A DNA stretch of 40,251 nucleotides from Halanaerobium sp046541575 (GCA_046541575.1 JBKHDA010000013.1:1-40251), one strand, 5' to 3'; counted from the stretch's first letter, positions 1 through 9,603 are shown. The notes: generated by a model from the letters alone, not told the origin. A program made the numbers and translations.

Positions 1-7
1 ATTTAAA

Positions 8-1063
8 CTATTCATTTAATTTCTTTTTAGCAATCCTTAAAACCTGTTCAACACTTATCGACTTCATGCACTGCATTTCCCGACTACAGTGTTCATCCCA
101 GCAGCGGATACATTCTAAACTGTTATCCTGAATCACAGTATGACCTTCTCCATAAGGACCATGTGTCTCAGGAGCAGTTGGTCCCATTAAAGCAATAACT
201 CTCAGCCCTACTGCAGCTGCCAGATGAGTCGGACCTGTATCTCCGCCAATATATAAATCTGCTCTATTATAAATTTCTGTCAGTTCTTCCAGGTCAGTTT
301 TACCGGCAAGATTGCTGTAAGAACTTTCTTCAACAGATATAAAGCTTTCAATAGCCTCCCTGTCAGAAGGAGCTCCGGTAAAAATAACATAATAACCGGC
401 CTTAATCAGCTGATTAGCCAGTTCAAAATAACGATCCAAAAACCAGTTTTTAGATTCCCAGGTTGTAAAAGGATTAATTATAACCATTTTTTTATTTTTT
501 TCAACTTCTTCTTCTTCAAATAAACGGCTGACCCGACTTTTAATCACCGGGTTGATCTTTAAACCATAATTAACTTCATCAGTTTTTGCTCCCAGAGCAG
601 AGGCCAGATGCAGGTTCCTTTCGACCTTATGCAGTGTTTTATTGGGAATTTCGATTTTAGCCTGATAAAATAAAGTACTTAATTCCCTACCATCAGCAGG
701 CCCCATCCGCAGACCCGGCTTAGATAAAAAACCACTCAGCGCACTTTTAAACAAACCGTGCAGATCAAGATTTAAATCATAATTATTCTTTTTCATTTTC
801 TTAAAAAAATTGAAAAATGATTTAACAGCTCCAACTACATCTTTTTTCAGCATCCCCCGCCATTCTCTGCGCGGCAGCAAAATAACATTATCTATATAGG
901 GATTTAATTTAACCAGTGGATAAGCCTTCGCTTCTACCAGCCAGTCAATCCGGGCCTCCGGATACTTCTGTCTAACAGCATAAGCCACCGGTAGAGCATG
1001 AACTACATCCCCAATTGCACTCAATCTTGTAATTAATATTCTCTTAGCTTTATTCTCCAGCAT
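8..1063 (-). CDS. waaF: LPS heptosyltransferase-like glycosyltransferase (GT9)
   Basis: This 351-residue protein is a family 9 glycosyltransferase, which adds heptose (or a related sugar) from a nucleotide donor to the KDO inner core on the cytoplasmic face of the inner membrane. The N-terminal acceptor-domain motif RLSAIGDVVHALP is at residues 13-25. The donor-site motif GGDTGPTH is at 273-280, and the Cys cluster usual near the C-terminus of this family is at 318, 321, 326 and 332. The ATG start follows a GGGAG ribosome site. The start overlaps the end of waaA by 14 bases, so the two are probably translationally coupled. It is the last lipid A/core gene seen here and the operon may continue past the window edge. 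The family is clear; the exact sugar (heptosyltransferase I, II or another) is inferred. Confidence 0.85.
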   Translation of the reverse strand: MLENKAKRILITRLSAIGDVVHALPVAYAVRQKYPEARIDWLVEAKAYPLVKLNPYIDNVILLPRREWRGMLKKDVVGAVKSFFNFFKKMKKNNYDLNLDLHGLFKSALSGFLSKPGLRMGPADGRELSTLFYQAKIEIPNKTLHKVERNLHLASALGAKTDEVNYGLKINPVIKSRVSRLFEEEEVEKNKKMVIINPFTTWESKNWFLDRYFELANQLIKAGYYVIFTGAPSDREAIESFISVEESSYSNLAGKTDLEELTEIYNRADLYIGGDTGPTHLAAAVGLRVIALMGPTAPETHGPYGEGHTVIQDNSLECIRCWDEHCSREMQCMKSISVEQVLRIAKKKLNE

Positions 1064-2369
1064 TATAATCTACTCCCTGCTCTAATAAAACATCAATCAG
1101 CTGCAGATGTTTGCGCACTGAACCTCTATTTTTATCAATTAATTCAGCTGCTCTTTCAGCCCGCTGCTCTCTATACTGATCATTAGCCAGAAGCTGATAT
1201 ACTTTTTCAAAAAAGTCATCAGCGTCTTTAATTTCAAAAGCTACTTCATTTTCCAGTAGAAAATCTCTTTCCTCTCTAAAATTATACATACTCTCACCGA
1301 ATAAAACAACCTTAGCTCTGGCAGCAGCTTCAATTACATTGTGGCCGCCCCGATCAATTAAAGAACCACCAATAAAAACTAAATCAGCATAAAAATAAAG
1401 CTGAGCCAGCTCCCCCATGGTATCTATAATTATAATATCAGTATCCTCAGCCAGCTGAATCTGATTCCGCTTAAGTTCTGAATAAAGCACAGCAGCAGCT
1501 CCATTTTCCTGACAGAGCTTTAAAAGCTCTTCTCTGCGCTCAACATATCGCGGTGCAAGTAGAATTTTAAGTTTATCGAAATCATTTTTAAGCTGTTGAT
1601 AGAGCTTAATAATCATTTCTTCCTCACCCTGATGGGTACTGCCTGCAACAAGCACCTTTGTCTGCTCTCTTATTTTAAGCATCTCTTTTTTAGCTAAATA
1701 CTCTTCTTCAGTCGGTGGGTTGAGTTCAATATCATATTTTAAATTACCATTAATACAGATATGGTCTTCAGCTGCTCCAAGTTCTTTAATTTTTTCAGCT
1801 GCCTCCTGATGCTGCATACTGAAAATATCAACTCGCTCCAGCATATCTTCTAAAAGGGAGCCCAGATATTTGTACTGTCCAAAAGAATCATCACTGATCC
1901 TGCCGCTGGCCAGCATAATCTGAGTTCCGTGCTGATCTAAACTCCTGATCAGATTTGGCCAGAGCTCTGTTTCAATCATAATGAAAAGATCAGGTTGGAA
2001 AATATTAACTGCCTTTTTGACAACCCAGTTTAGATCAAAAGGAAGGTAAATAATTAAATCCGCACCTTCGATTTTCTTTTTAGCCAGATTTTTGCCGCTG
2101 GCTGTCATTGTAGAAAAAATAATTCTTGCTTCCGGATATTTATTTCTGACTTCAGCAGTCAGCTTCTGAGCGGCAAGGGTCTCACCTGCAGAAGCAGCCT
2201 GAATCCAGATAACTTTGGAAGCCGGAAAGAGCAGATCTAAATTTTGATTATAAAAAGCAAAGCGCTCTCTTAAATTAAGTTTTTCTCCACTCTTTCTGCT
2301 CTTAAAATAAAAGTAGGGAAGTAAAAAAACTGTCAAAATAGACAAAAGCAAATTATAAATAAAGTACAT
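1050..2369 (-). CDS. waaA: 3-deoxy-D-manno-octulosonic acid (KDO) transferase
   Basis: This GT30 enzyme transfers KDO from CMP-KDO to lipid IVA at the inner membrane. It has an N-terminal membrane anchor (about residues 1-22, MYFIYNLLLSILTVFLLPYF), the ASAGE acceptor-domain segment with its conserved Glu near residue 63, GSTHQGEE near 243, and the donor motif GGSLIDRGGHN near 334-344. I chose the ATG at 2369. The in-frame ATG seven codons upstream lies in the ribosome site itself (GGAGGGGAG), so the longer reading would place the Shine-Dalgarno inside the gene. The 439-residue length is normal for the family. The neighbours lpxL upstream and a GT9 enzyme downstream fit lipid A/core assembly. 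Whether it adds one or two KDO residues cannot be told. Confidence 0.92.
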   Translation of the reverse strand: MYFIYNLLLSILTVFLLPYFYFKSRKSGEKLNLRERFAFYNQNLDLLFPASKVIWIQAASAGETLAAQKLTAEVRNKYPEARIIFSTMTASGKNLAKKKIEGADLIIYLPFDLNWVVKKAVNIFQPDLFIMIETELWPNLIRSLDQHGTQIMLASGRISDDSFGQYKYLGSLLEDMLERVDIFSMQHQEAAEKIKELGAAEDHICINGNLKYDIELNPPTEEEYLAKKEMLKIREQTKVLVAGSTHQGEEEMIIKLYQQLKNDFDKLKILLAPRYVERREELLKLCQENGAAAVLYSELKRNQIQLAEDTDIIIIDTMGELAQLYFYADLVFIGGSLIDRGGHNVIEAAARAKVVLFGESMYNFREERDFLLENEVAFEIKDADDFFEKVYQLLANDQYREQRAERAAELIDKNRGSVRKHLQLIDVLLEQGVDYNAGE

Positions 2370-2409
2370 AATCTCCCCTCCATGATCCAAAAATATTTGT
2401 CAATCAAAT

Positions 2410-3276
2410 TTAACTATATGTTTTCCAGCGTTTATGCAGCCACATCCAGTCAGCAGCTTCCTTTTTAATCTCTGCTTCAGTCAGCTTGAGCAGTGACTGC
2501 AGCTCTGATTTCAATTCTGATTTAGAAGCCTTTTTATCAATTCTGCGTGGTGGATAACATTTAAGCTCGTGCTGCAGCCAGCCCTGCCGGTGGAAAAAAA
2601 CAGGTACAATTGCTGCTCCTGTCCGCTGTGCAAACTGTACTGCTCCAGCATAAGTAGAAGCATCTCTCTCAAAAAATTTGAGTTTCCAGCCGCTGCTGCG
2701 TGCATCCTGATCCCCTAAAATTGCAACAACCTGATTATCTTTTAATTTTTTAAAAGCCTGTCTCACTGCCAGCCCTTTGGGTATAATTCCAATTCCCATT
2801 CCACGCCTGATCTGATTAATCTTCTGATCAAATAAAGAATTATTCTGTTCTCGGGCAATAGAATTAATTTTATACCCCTTCATAGCCAGAACTGCTCCCA
2901 GAAGCTCCCAGTTGCCGAGATGAGCTGTATAAAGTATAACACCTCTGCCATCCTCCAGGGCCTGGTCTAAATATTCCAGTCCTTCAAAGTCAACCATCTG
3001 ATCAATATCTTCCTCAGTCAGGCTGTCTTCTATTAAAAATTCTGCAAAATTATAACCTAAATTTTCATAAACTTTTTTGATCATTTTTTTCGATTCCTGA
3101 TCATTTAAACTTAAAGCTCTTTTTAAGTTTAAGCGAGAATGCTCTCTGCGCTCAGGTGTTAATAGATAAGCTAAAACAGCAATCAGCTTCCCTAAATAAC
3201 GACCGGCTCTATCAGGGAGTTTTTTGAGTGAATATCTGAAAATATTATATAAATAAATACTTAGTTTATCTTTCAT
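2410..3276 (-). CDS. lpxL: Lipid A late acyltransferase (LpxL/HtrB family)
   Basis: This 288-residue protein belongs to the LpxL/LpxM lysophospholipid acyltransferase-like family, which adds a secondary acyl chain to KDO2-lipid A from acyl-ACP at the inner membrane. The catalytic H(X4)E signature appears as HLGNWE at residues 119-124. Further conserved blocks include GDQD near 187-190 and a WMWLHKRWK segment at the C-terminus, typical of the family. The N-terminus is basic and hydrophobic (residues 5-40), consistent with membrane attachment. The ATG follows AAAGAGG. It sits between kdsD and waaA in the lipid A operon. Only one member of this family is seen here, so lpxL versus lpxM specificity is not resolved. 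Confidence 0.88.
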   Translation of the reverse strand: MKDKLSIYLYNIFRYSLKKLPDRAGRYLGKLIAVLAYLLTPERREHSRLNLKRALSLNDQESKKMIKKVYENLGYNFAEFLIEDSLTEEDIDQMVDFEGLEYLDQALEDGRGVILYTAHLGNWELLGAVLAMKGYKINSIAREQNNSLFDQKINQIRRGMGIGIIPKGLAVRQAFKKLKDNQVVAILGDQDARSSGWKLKFFERDASTYAGAVQFAQRTGAAIVPVFFHRQGWLQHELKCYPPRRIDKKASKSELKSELQSLLKLTEAEIKKEAADWMWLHKRWKTYS

Positions 3277-3322
3277 TTTTAGCCTCTTTTATTTTCTCTA
3301 ATTTAAAATGCGGATTTATTTT

Positions 3323-4312
3323 CTAAAAAACCTTTGCCCGCAGTAAATCCTGAAAATTAAGCATTGCAACCGGCTTTCCAGCTTCCACAACAGGGAGATC
3401 ATTAATCTCTTTTGACTCCATAATCTGTAAAGCCTCTGCTGCCAGTCTGTCCGGTGCAATAGAAATTGGATCAGCAGTCATATAATCTTTAACCGGACGG
3501 TCTATAAAGTCTGAAGATTTTTCTAAAAGTCGGCGGATATCACCATCAGTAATTATCCCCCTTAATTTCCCTTCCTGGTCCACAATAGAAGTTGAACCCA
3601 TCCGGCTTTTGGTCATTTTAAATAAAGCCTCTCTAACCGTGGTTTCAATTTTTACCACCGGGTTCTGCTCTCTAATTTTAATTACATCCCTGACCTTAGT
3701 CAGAAGTTTGCGGCCTAAAGACCCACCTGGATGATAGAGGGCAAAATCTTCGGGAGTAAAACCATAAAAAGAAGATAAAGCAATAGCCAGGGCATCTCCC
3801 AGTGCCAGAGCAGCTGTTGTGCTTGCTGTAGGAGCCAGGTTATGAGGACAGGCTTCTGTAATTACATCTGCCTCTAACACTAAATCGGCATGTTCAGCCA
3901 GAGTGGAATCACTGCTGCCGGTCAGAGCAATCAGGGTAACCCCAATCCTCCTCAAAGAAGGAAGTAAAGAAATCACCTCATCTGTCTCACCACTGTTGGA
4001 AACAGCAATTACTACATCACCGGCTCTGATCATTCCCAGATCACCGTGTAAGCCTTCACCTGCATGAACAAAAAATGCAGAAGTTCCTGTACTGGAAAAT
4101 GTGGCTGCCAGCTTTTTAGCCACCAGACCTGTTTTCCCAACTCCTGTAAAGACAACTCTCCCGGCTGAATCAATAATCAGCTCCATTGCCTTTTTAAAGC
4201 TGCCGTCCAGTTCTTCTTTTAATTTTAAAACTGCATCTGCCTCTATCTGCAGTGCATTTTTGGCTTCTGCAAGCCCCATTTTTAATTTGTCTTCTCTAGT
4301 CTTTTTTGTCAT
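3323..4312 (-). CDS. kdsD: Arabinose-5-phosphate isomerase (KDO synthesis)
   Basis: This enzyme converts ribulose 5-phosphate to arabinose 5-phosphate, the first committed step towards KDO. The 329-residue protein has a sugar isomerase (SIS) domain with TGVGKTGLVAKKLA near residues 56-69 and NSGETDE at 106-112. A pair of CBS domains follows in the last 125 residues, the usual KdsD/KpsF/GutQ layout. The HPGGSLGRKLL linker just before the CBS pair is characteristic. The ATG is preceded by GGGTGA, and the gene starts 17 bases after the kdsA stop. Placement next to kdsA and kdsB supports KdsD over GutQ. Confidence 0.93.
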   Translation of the reverse strand: MTKKTREDKLKMGLAEAKNALQIEADAVLKLKEELDGSFKKAMELIIDSAGRVVFTGVGKTGLVAKKLAATFSSTGTSAFFVHAGEGLHGDLGMIRAGDVVIAVSNSGETDEVISLLPSLRRIGVTLIALTGSSDSTLAEHADLVLEADVITEACPHNLAPTASTTAALALGDALAIALSSFYGFTPEDFALYHPGGSLGRKLLTKVRDVIKIREQNPVVKIETTVREALFKMTKSRMGSTSIVDQEGKLRGIITDGDIRRLLEKSSDFIDRPVKDYMTADPISIAPDRLAAEALQIMESKEINDLPVVEAGKPVAMLNFQDLLRAKVF

Positions 4313-4329
4313 TTTATTTCACCCAAATC

Positions 4330-5175
4330 TTAATAATCTATTTCTTCACAGTCTTTCACCGCATTATCAACTGCCAGACCCTGTTTTAAAATTCCTTCCA
4401 GCTGATCTAAAGGAATCATATTAGCTCCATCACTCTTAGCAACCTGAGGATTGTCATGAACTTCCATAAATAGAGAGTCAATTCCTACTGCCAGAGCTGC
4501 CCTCATTAAATAAGGTACATATTCTTTTTCACCATCTGAGCTGTCTCCAGCTCCACCTGGTAATTGAACCGCATGAGTGGAATCAAAAACAACCGGATAA
4601 CCGGTTTTGCGCAGCCTTGGCAGTGAGCGCATATCTACAACTAAATTGTTGTAGCCAAAAGAAACTCCTCTTTCGGTCAAAAGAATCCGTTCATTACCTG
4701 TGCTTTCAATCTTTTCTACAACCTGATCTATATCCCAGGGAGCTAAAAACTGCCCCTTTTTAACATTAATTATACTGCCTGTTTTACCTGCTGCTGTCAG
4801 CATATCTGTCTGTCTGGATAAAAAGGCCGGAATCTGCATAATATCCAGAACATCAGCTGCAGCTGCCGCCTGTTCCGGTAAGTGAATATCCGAAATTACC
4901 GGTAGATCAAATTCCTTTTTAACCCTCTCTAAAATTCTTAATCCCTCTTCTAAACCGGGACCGCGGTATGATTCAATCGAGGAGCGGTTGGCCTTATCAA
5001 AAGAAGATTTAAAAACATAGGGAATTCCCAGCTTTTCCGTGATTTTCTTAATTCCTTCTGCAATTCTCATTACTCTGTCTTCTTCTTCAATGGCACAGGG
5101 ACCTGCTAAAAGCACAAATGGCTTTTTTTGATCCCCAAATATTATTTCATCATTTAACTTAACTTTTTTAATCAT
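4330..5175 (-). CDS. kdsA: 3-deoxy-8-phosphooctulonate synthase
   Basis: KdsA condenses arabinose 5-phosphate with phosphoenolpyruvate to give KDO 8-phosphate in the cytoplasm. The 281-residue TIM-barrel enzyme matches the family across its length, with LAGPCAIE at residues 23-30, the NVKKGQFLAPWD block, and the DSTHAVQLPGG segment. Cys27 occupies the position that is Cys in the metal-dependent class (Aquifex type) and Asn in the Escherichia coli metal-independent class, so this should be a metal-dependent enzyme. The ATG follows GGAGGTAAAAG. It lies between kdsB and kdsD. No kdsC phosphatase gene is seen in the window. Confidence 0.95.
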   Translation of the reverse strand: MIKKVKLNDEIIFGDQKKPFVLLAGPCAIEEEDRVMRIAEGIKKITEKLGIPYVFKSSFDKANRSSIESYRGPGLEEGLRILERVKKEFDLPVISDIHLPEQAAAAADVLDIMQIPAFLSRQTDMLTAAGKTGSIINVKKGQFLAPWDIDQVVEKIESTGNERILLTERGVSFGYNNLVVDMRSLPRLRKTGYPVVFDSTHAVQLPGGAGDSSDGEKEYVPYLMRAALAVGIDSLFMEVHDNPQVAKSDGANMIPLDQLEGILKQGLAVDNAVKDCEEIDY

Positions 5176-5232
5176 CTTTTACCTCCATTGACTGTCACTT
5201 GAATATTTCTATTTATCTTAAAACCATCTCAA

Positions 5233-5976
5233 TTATTTATTAGCTGACTTAAGCTCTTTTTCAACCAGCTTAATATCTTCTCTGCGGTCAACTCCAATTA
5301 ATTTAGCCTCTGTTTCCAGAACTTTAATTTTATATCCGTTTTCCAGCACCCGCAGCTGTTCTAAAGACTCTGCTTTTTCCAGCTCAGTCCTCTCCATCCG
5401 GGCATACTGCAGCAGAAAATCTCTGCGGTAAACATAAAGCCCTATATGCTGATAATAATTCTGAGCCTCTAAATCCGAATCCCGATAATAGGGAATCGGT
5501 GAGCGGGAAAAATAAAGAGCATAATCATTTTGATCAGTAATCACTTTAACCAGATCCGGGTTTTCAGCTTTTTCAGCACTGATCTTTCTTTTTAAAGTGC
5601 TCATTTTTAAATTTTTTTCTCTGCTGAAGGGTTTTAAAGCAAGAGCAATACTTTCAGCCTTAATCAGCGGCTCATCTCCCTGAACATTTACTATCAACTC
5701 AGCTTCTATTTCCGCAGCCGCCTCTGCAATTCTATCAGTCCCACTCTGATGCTGCGCCGAGGTCATAATTACCCTGCCTCCGGCTTCTTCAACCCGCTTT
5801 TTTATGCGCAGATCATCAGTAGCAACATAAACCTGATCTATCATTTTACATTTTTCTACTGCCTGATAGACGCGAACAATCATTGCTTCTCCTAAAATTT
5901 CTGCCAGCGCCTTGCCTGGAAAACGGCTGGAGGCATAACGGGCAGGTATCACAGCAGCAGTTTTTAATTTCGTCAT
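5233..5976 (-). CDS. kdsB: CMP-KDO synthetase
   Basis: KdsB activates KDO with CTP to form CMP-KDO, the donor for WaaA. The 247-residue nucleotidyltransferase has the N-terminal signature PARYASSRFPGKAL at residues 11-24, a DDLRI segment, and VQGDEP at 98-103, which holds the metal-binding Asp. The length is typical. The ATG is preceded by GAGGTGG. It lies 20 bases after lpxK and 57 bases before kdsA in the same operon. The assignment is unambiguous at family level. Confidence 0.94.
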   Translation of the reverse strand: MTKLKTAAVIPARYASSRFPGKALAEILGEAMIVRVYQAVEKCKMIDQVYVATDDLRIKKRVEEAGGRVIMTSAQHQSGTDRIAEAAAEIEAELIVNVQGDEPLIKAESIALALKPFSREKNLKMSTLKRKISAEKAENPDLVKVITDQNDYALYFSRSPIPYYRDSDLEAQNYYQHIGLYVYRRDFLLQYARMERTELEKAESLEQLRVLENGYKIKVLETEAKLIGVDRREDIKLVEKELKSANK

Positions 5977-5996
5977 TAAAAATCCACCTCAAATTT

Positions 5997-7121
5997 TTAT
6001 TTGGGCCTTCCATTTTTGATTTTCTCTTTTACAATACCCAGTAATTTTTCTTGATCCTCGATAGCTAAAGAAATCCTGAGATAATAAAAAGGCAGCTCAC
6101 CAATCATCTCTGCAAAATCAAATAATTTAACAGCATCCTTTTCTGTAGTCAAAATTAAATTCGCCTCAGAAGCAGAATACTGATCAAGCAGAGTTAAAAG
6201 ATCTTCTTTCTGATAATTGTAGTGATCCTTAAATATCCTATAACTGACTACTTCGGCCCCGGCACTTTCTATACTTTTTACAAAGGCTTCAGGGCTGCCG
6301 ATTCCAGAAAAAGCAAAAACCTTTTTCTCCTTTAAAAAGTCAGTACTCTCTTCCTCCTGTGAAGCTACAGAAACACAGCCTTCTAAGCTGGTCTCAGCTT
6401 TAAAAACACCCTCATTGGCAGGGCTTAGAATATTTAAAGATTTTTCAAGCTCCTTAATTTGGGTAAAGTCTACATTTTCACTCCGATTCAAAAGAAAAAG
6501 ATCGGCTCTTTTTAAAGCAGCAAAAGGTTCTCTTAATAATCCTGCTGGTAAAACTTTATTGTTTGAAAAAGGTTTTTCGGCATCTATTAAAACAATATCT
6601 GCCTGCCTTTTTAATTGATAATGCTGAAATCCATCATCAAGCAGTATTAAATCTACCCCGTGCTCAACCGCAAGTTTTGTTCCCTGATATCTATTAGCTG
6701 AGCGTATAAAAATTAAATTATTATTTCTGCGGGCCAGCATAAAAAGCTCATCTCCCGCCTGAGCAGCACCGGCATATAGCTGCTTTTTATCTTTGATCAA
6801 AAATGGTTCTTCTACATCCTGACAGGCACCATAACCGCGGCTGATAACAGCAATTCTATAATCAGATTTCAGCTCTTCTGCTAAAAAAGCAGTAAAAGGT
6901 GTTTTACCCGTACCCCCGGTAGTAATATTGCCCACACTGATTACCGGTACTTCTGCTTCTTTTTTCTTTAAAATATTATTCTTATATAAAACAGACCTAA
7001 TTTTAGCAAGCTGTGCATAAAAAATAGAAAGCAGAAATAAGACAAAACGAATTACTGCAGCAAATTTGCTGTTTTTAGATCCATCTATTATTTTTTCTAA
7101 ATAATTACTCAAACTATCCAT
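5997..7121 (-). CDS. lpxK: Tetraacyldisaccharide 4'-kinase
   Basis: LpxK phosphorylates the 4' position of the lipid A disaccharide to give lipid IVA on the cytoplasmic face of the inner membrane. The 374-residue protein has one N-terminal membrane helix at about residues 20-38. The P-loop of the family is GNITTGGTGKTP at 64-75, and the conserved DDGFQH is at 162-167. The ATG has only a weak upstream GGTGG site, about ten bases away. It is 16 bases downstream of the DUF374 acyltransferase gene and upstream of kdsB. Confidence 0.93.
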   Translation of the reverse strand: MDSLSNYLEKIIDGSKNSKFAAVIRFVLFLLSIFYAQLAKIRSVLYKNNILKKKEAEVPVISVGNITTGGTGKTPFTAFLAEELKSDYRIAVISRGYGACQDVEEPFLIKDKKQLYAGAAQAGDELFMLARRNNNLIFIRSANRYQGTKLAVEHGVDLILLDDGFQHYQLKRQADIVLIDAEKPFSNNKVLPAGLLREPFAALKRADLFLLNRSENVDFTQIKELEKSLNILSPANEGVFKAETSLEGCVSVASQEEESTDFLKEKKVFAFSGIGSPEAFVKSIESAGAEVVSYRIFKDHYNYQKEDLLTLLDQYSASEANLILTTEKDAVKLFDFAEMIGELPFYYLRISLAIEDQEKLLGIVKEKIKNGRPK

Positions 7122-7137
7122 ATATTTAATACCACCA

Positions 7138-7788
7138 TTACTTTTTGACTATTTCGGCTGCTCTTAGATTAACTTTTTCCATTTTAGATTTTAATATTTT
7201 CTGTTTTGCTTCCATTTCCATTCCAGCTTCAAAACGAAAAGGCTCTCCAAAAACAAGAGCAGTTTTGCTGAAAGGAAGCGGCAGCAGATATTTATCCCAG
7301 CTGGCAAAATTCTTCTTCCAGCGGGCATCTACCCCCATTGGAACCAGCATGGAATTAGCCTTTTCCTGCAGGAAAATAATGCCGGGCTTTATTTCATAAA
7401 TCGGTCCTGTAGGACCATCCGGAGTCAGAGCAGTACTGGCTCCCTCTTTAAGTTTTCGGTAAAGTGAAAGCAGGGAGCGGCTTGCCCCTCTGCTGCTGGA
7501 ACCCCGAACTGTTTTCCAGCCCAGCCTGTGCAGAATCTCTGCCATATAGCTGCCGTCACGGCTCAAACTGGTTAAAGCATAAATTCCTAAATCTCTTAAA
7601 AAATAAGCTGGAACCCAGCTTTTACCATGCCAGCTGGAAAAGACAATTGATTCCCCAGCAGCCAGAGCCTTTTCTACCTGCTCCCAGCCTTCAACCTGCA
7701 GCCGATAGCTCTTATTGGTAAATTTAATTAAATTATAGGCAAGAGGGGGGATCAGCTCTGCTTTTAAATTATTTTTAAACTCTGACAA
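7138..7788 (-). CDS. DUF374 lysophospholipid acyltransferase-like protein
   Basis: This protein belongs to the DUF374 group of the lysophospholipid acyltransferase superfamily. Genes of this group often lie beside lpxK, waaA and msbA, and the substrate is generally not known. Conserved blocks are SWHGK at about residues 52-56 (the acyltransferase His), SRDG at 76-79, RGSSSRGA from about 95, and PDGPTGP at 123-129. I chose a TTG start at 7788, eight bases after an AGGAGGGG ribosome site. A GTG at 7821 opens the same frame but lacks a ribosome site and would put the Shine-Dalgarno inside the gene. The 216-residue length fits the family. The likely role is acylation or remodelling of an LPS precursor; this is inferred from context. 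Confidence 0.82.
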   Translation of the reverse strand: MSEFKNNLKAELIPPLAYNLIKFTNKSYRLQVEGWEQVEKALAAGESIVFSSWHGKSWVPAYFLRDLGIYALTSLSRDGSYMAEILHRLGWKTVRGSSSRGASRSLLSLYRKLKEGASTALTPDGPTGPIYEIKPGIIFLQEKANSMLVPMGVDARWKKNFASWDKYLLPLPFSKTALVFGEPFRFEAGMEMEAKQKILKSKMEKVNLRAAEIVKK

Positions 7789-7824
7789 CTGACTCACCCC
7801 TCCTAATATTTTTAAAACCACTTT

Positions 7825-9603
7825 TTAGGCATTTGGATCTTCAATAAACTGCCCCTGATATAAAGAAGCATATTTACCCTGCTTTTTCAGCAGTTCCTGA
7901 TGACTTCCCTGTTCCATAATCTCACCCTGTTCTACTACTACAATCTTATCTGCATTTTTGATAGTTGATAAACGGTGAGCAATAATAAAGGTTGTTCTAT
8001 TTTCCATCAGATGTTCTAAGGCCTCCTGAACCAGTGCCTCAGATTCCGAGTCAAGTGAAGATGTAGCCTCATCCAGGATTAAAATCTTTGGATTTTTAAG
8101 AATGGCTCTGGCAATTGAAATTCTCTGTTTTTGACCCCCGGAAAGACCTACACCTCTTTCTCCAACCATTGTATCATAACCATCGGGAAAACTCATAATA
8201 AAATCATGAGCATTGGCTGCCTTAGCTGACTCCTGAATAGCCCGGTCATCAGCATCTAAATCACCATAAGCGATATTATCTCTCAGAGACCCGCTGAATA
8301 AAATTGTTTCCTGTGGTACTATCCCAATAAAATCACGCAGGGTATCAATTTTTAGATCCTTAAGATCATGACCGTCCAGCCTGATCCGACCCTCAATTGG
8401 ATCAAAAAAGCGTGGTATTAGATCAACCATAGTTGTTTTTCCGGCTCCACTGTGGCCGACAAGAGCTACAACCTCACCCGGCCTGGCAGTTAAATTGATA
8501 TTTTTTAGTACAACTTCATCTCTATTGTAGGCAAAACTTACATTATCAAAAACAACTTCACCCTGAACCTCCTGCAGCTCAATTTTATTTTCATCATCTT
8601 CCCGCAGTTCACTTTCAGTGTCCATAATTTCAAAAACTCTCTCTGCAGAGGCAAATAAATTCTGCAGTCTTTTACTCAATTTAGTGATTGCTCTTAAGGG
8701 CTCACTGATAGTCAAAAGCAGGGTAAAAAATGCAATCAACTCCGAAGCTGTCATCCTTCCCTGCATTACCTCATAACCACCATACCAGAGAATGGCTGTA
8801 AAAGAAATTGCAGCCAAAAACTCTACCAGTGGAGTTAAAATAGCTCCATACTGAGTTTTTTTCATTTTGGCTCTAAAATTAGCCTGATTTTCGCTGCTGA
8901 AACGTTCGAACTCATATTCCTCCCGACCAAATGATTTGACAACCCTAACCGCCGAAAGGGTTTCCTGCAGCACATCAGATACATCCGCTATTTTAATCTG
9001 CACCCTGCGGCTGACTTTTTTAAGTTTATAATTAAATTTAGTAATAACATAGGTAATAAAGGGTAAAATTATAATCAGAAAAATAGTCAGGCGGTAATTT
9101 AAATAAACAAGATAAATTATTCCCCCAACCAGAGTAAAAATCTTATCAATACTGCCAACAGTAGTTTTAATCATCGAACTTTCCAGCTGCTGCACATCAT
9201 TGGTCACCCTTGATAAAATATCACCGGTTTTATTTTTGCTGTAAAAACTTAATGATAAATTATGAAGGTGAGAATAAAGATCATCCCGCATATCTTTAAT
9301 CGACTTTTGTGACACATAGGAAACTAAATAGGTTTTTCCATAATAAGAAACTCCCTTGAGAAAATAAACTACTATCATCATTCCGGCAACTAAAGAAAGC
9401 TGAATCATACCTTCTCTTCCCATGTCAATATCAGAGATAATTGTTTCTAAAAGCCCCTGAAAAACCCTGACAAAAAAAACAGTTAAAAAGGCATGAACCA
9501 GCATGGAGATTACTCCCCCTGCCAGCCTGCCTTTATATGGTAAAACATAGTTAAATACTCTTTTTAATGTTTCAAATTGGTTATTCTCTTGAGCTGAGTC
9601 CAT
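7825..9603 (-). CDS. msbA: Lipid A export ATP-binding/permease protein
   Basis: This is a 592-residue half ABC transporter with an N-terminal six-helix membrane domain fused to a nucleotide-binding domain. In MsbA this dimer flips core-lipid A across the inner membrane. Walker A GHSGAGKTT is at about residues 383-391, the signature LSGGQKQR at 487-494, and Walker B ILILDEAT at 507-514. I chose the ATG at 9603, where the protein begins MDSAQENNQFETLKRVF, as is usual for the family. An ATG at 9669 would add 22 residues that only read across the hutP-like gene. The start overlaps the end of that gene by 23 bases, so translation is probably coupled. Surrounding lipid A genes favour MsbA over a drug exporter. 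Confidence 0.88.
   Translation of the reverse strand: MDSAQENNQFETLKRVFNYVLPYKGRLAGGVISMLVHAFLTVFFVRVFQGLLETIISDIDMGREGMIQLSLVAGMMIVVYFLKGVSYYGKTYLVSYVSQKSIKDMRDDLYSHLHNLSLSFYSKNKTGDILSRVTNDVQQLESSMIKTTVGSIDKIFTLVGGIIYLVYLNYRLTIFLIIILPFITYVITKFNYKLKKVSRRVQIKIADVSDVLQETLSAVRVVKSFGREEYEFERFSSENQANFRAKMKKTQYGAILTPLVEFLAAISFTAILWYGGYEVMQGRMTASELIAFFTLLLTISEPLRAITKLSKRLQNLFASAERVFEIMDTESELREDDENKIELQEVQGEVVFDNVSFAYNRDEVVLKNINLTARPGEVVALVGHSGAGKTTMVDLIPRFFDPIEGRIRLDGHDLKDLKIDTLRDFIGIVPQETILFSGSLRDNIAYGDLDADDRAIQESAKAANAHDFIMSFPDGYDTMVGERGVGLSGGQKQRISIARAILKNPKILILDEATSSLDSESEALVQEALEHLMENRTTFIIAHRLSTIKNADKIVVVEQGEIMEQGSHQELLKKQGKYASLYQGQFIEDPNA

Noticed and set aside
2370..2390. Longer start of waaA (MDHGGEI)
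   Set aside because: The codons are the ribosome site GGAGGGGAG of the real ATG at 2369.
4101..4424. 107-codon open frame opposite kdsD and the end of kdsA
   Set aside because: It spans two conserved genes on the other strand and resembles no protein.
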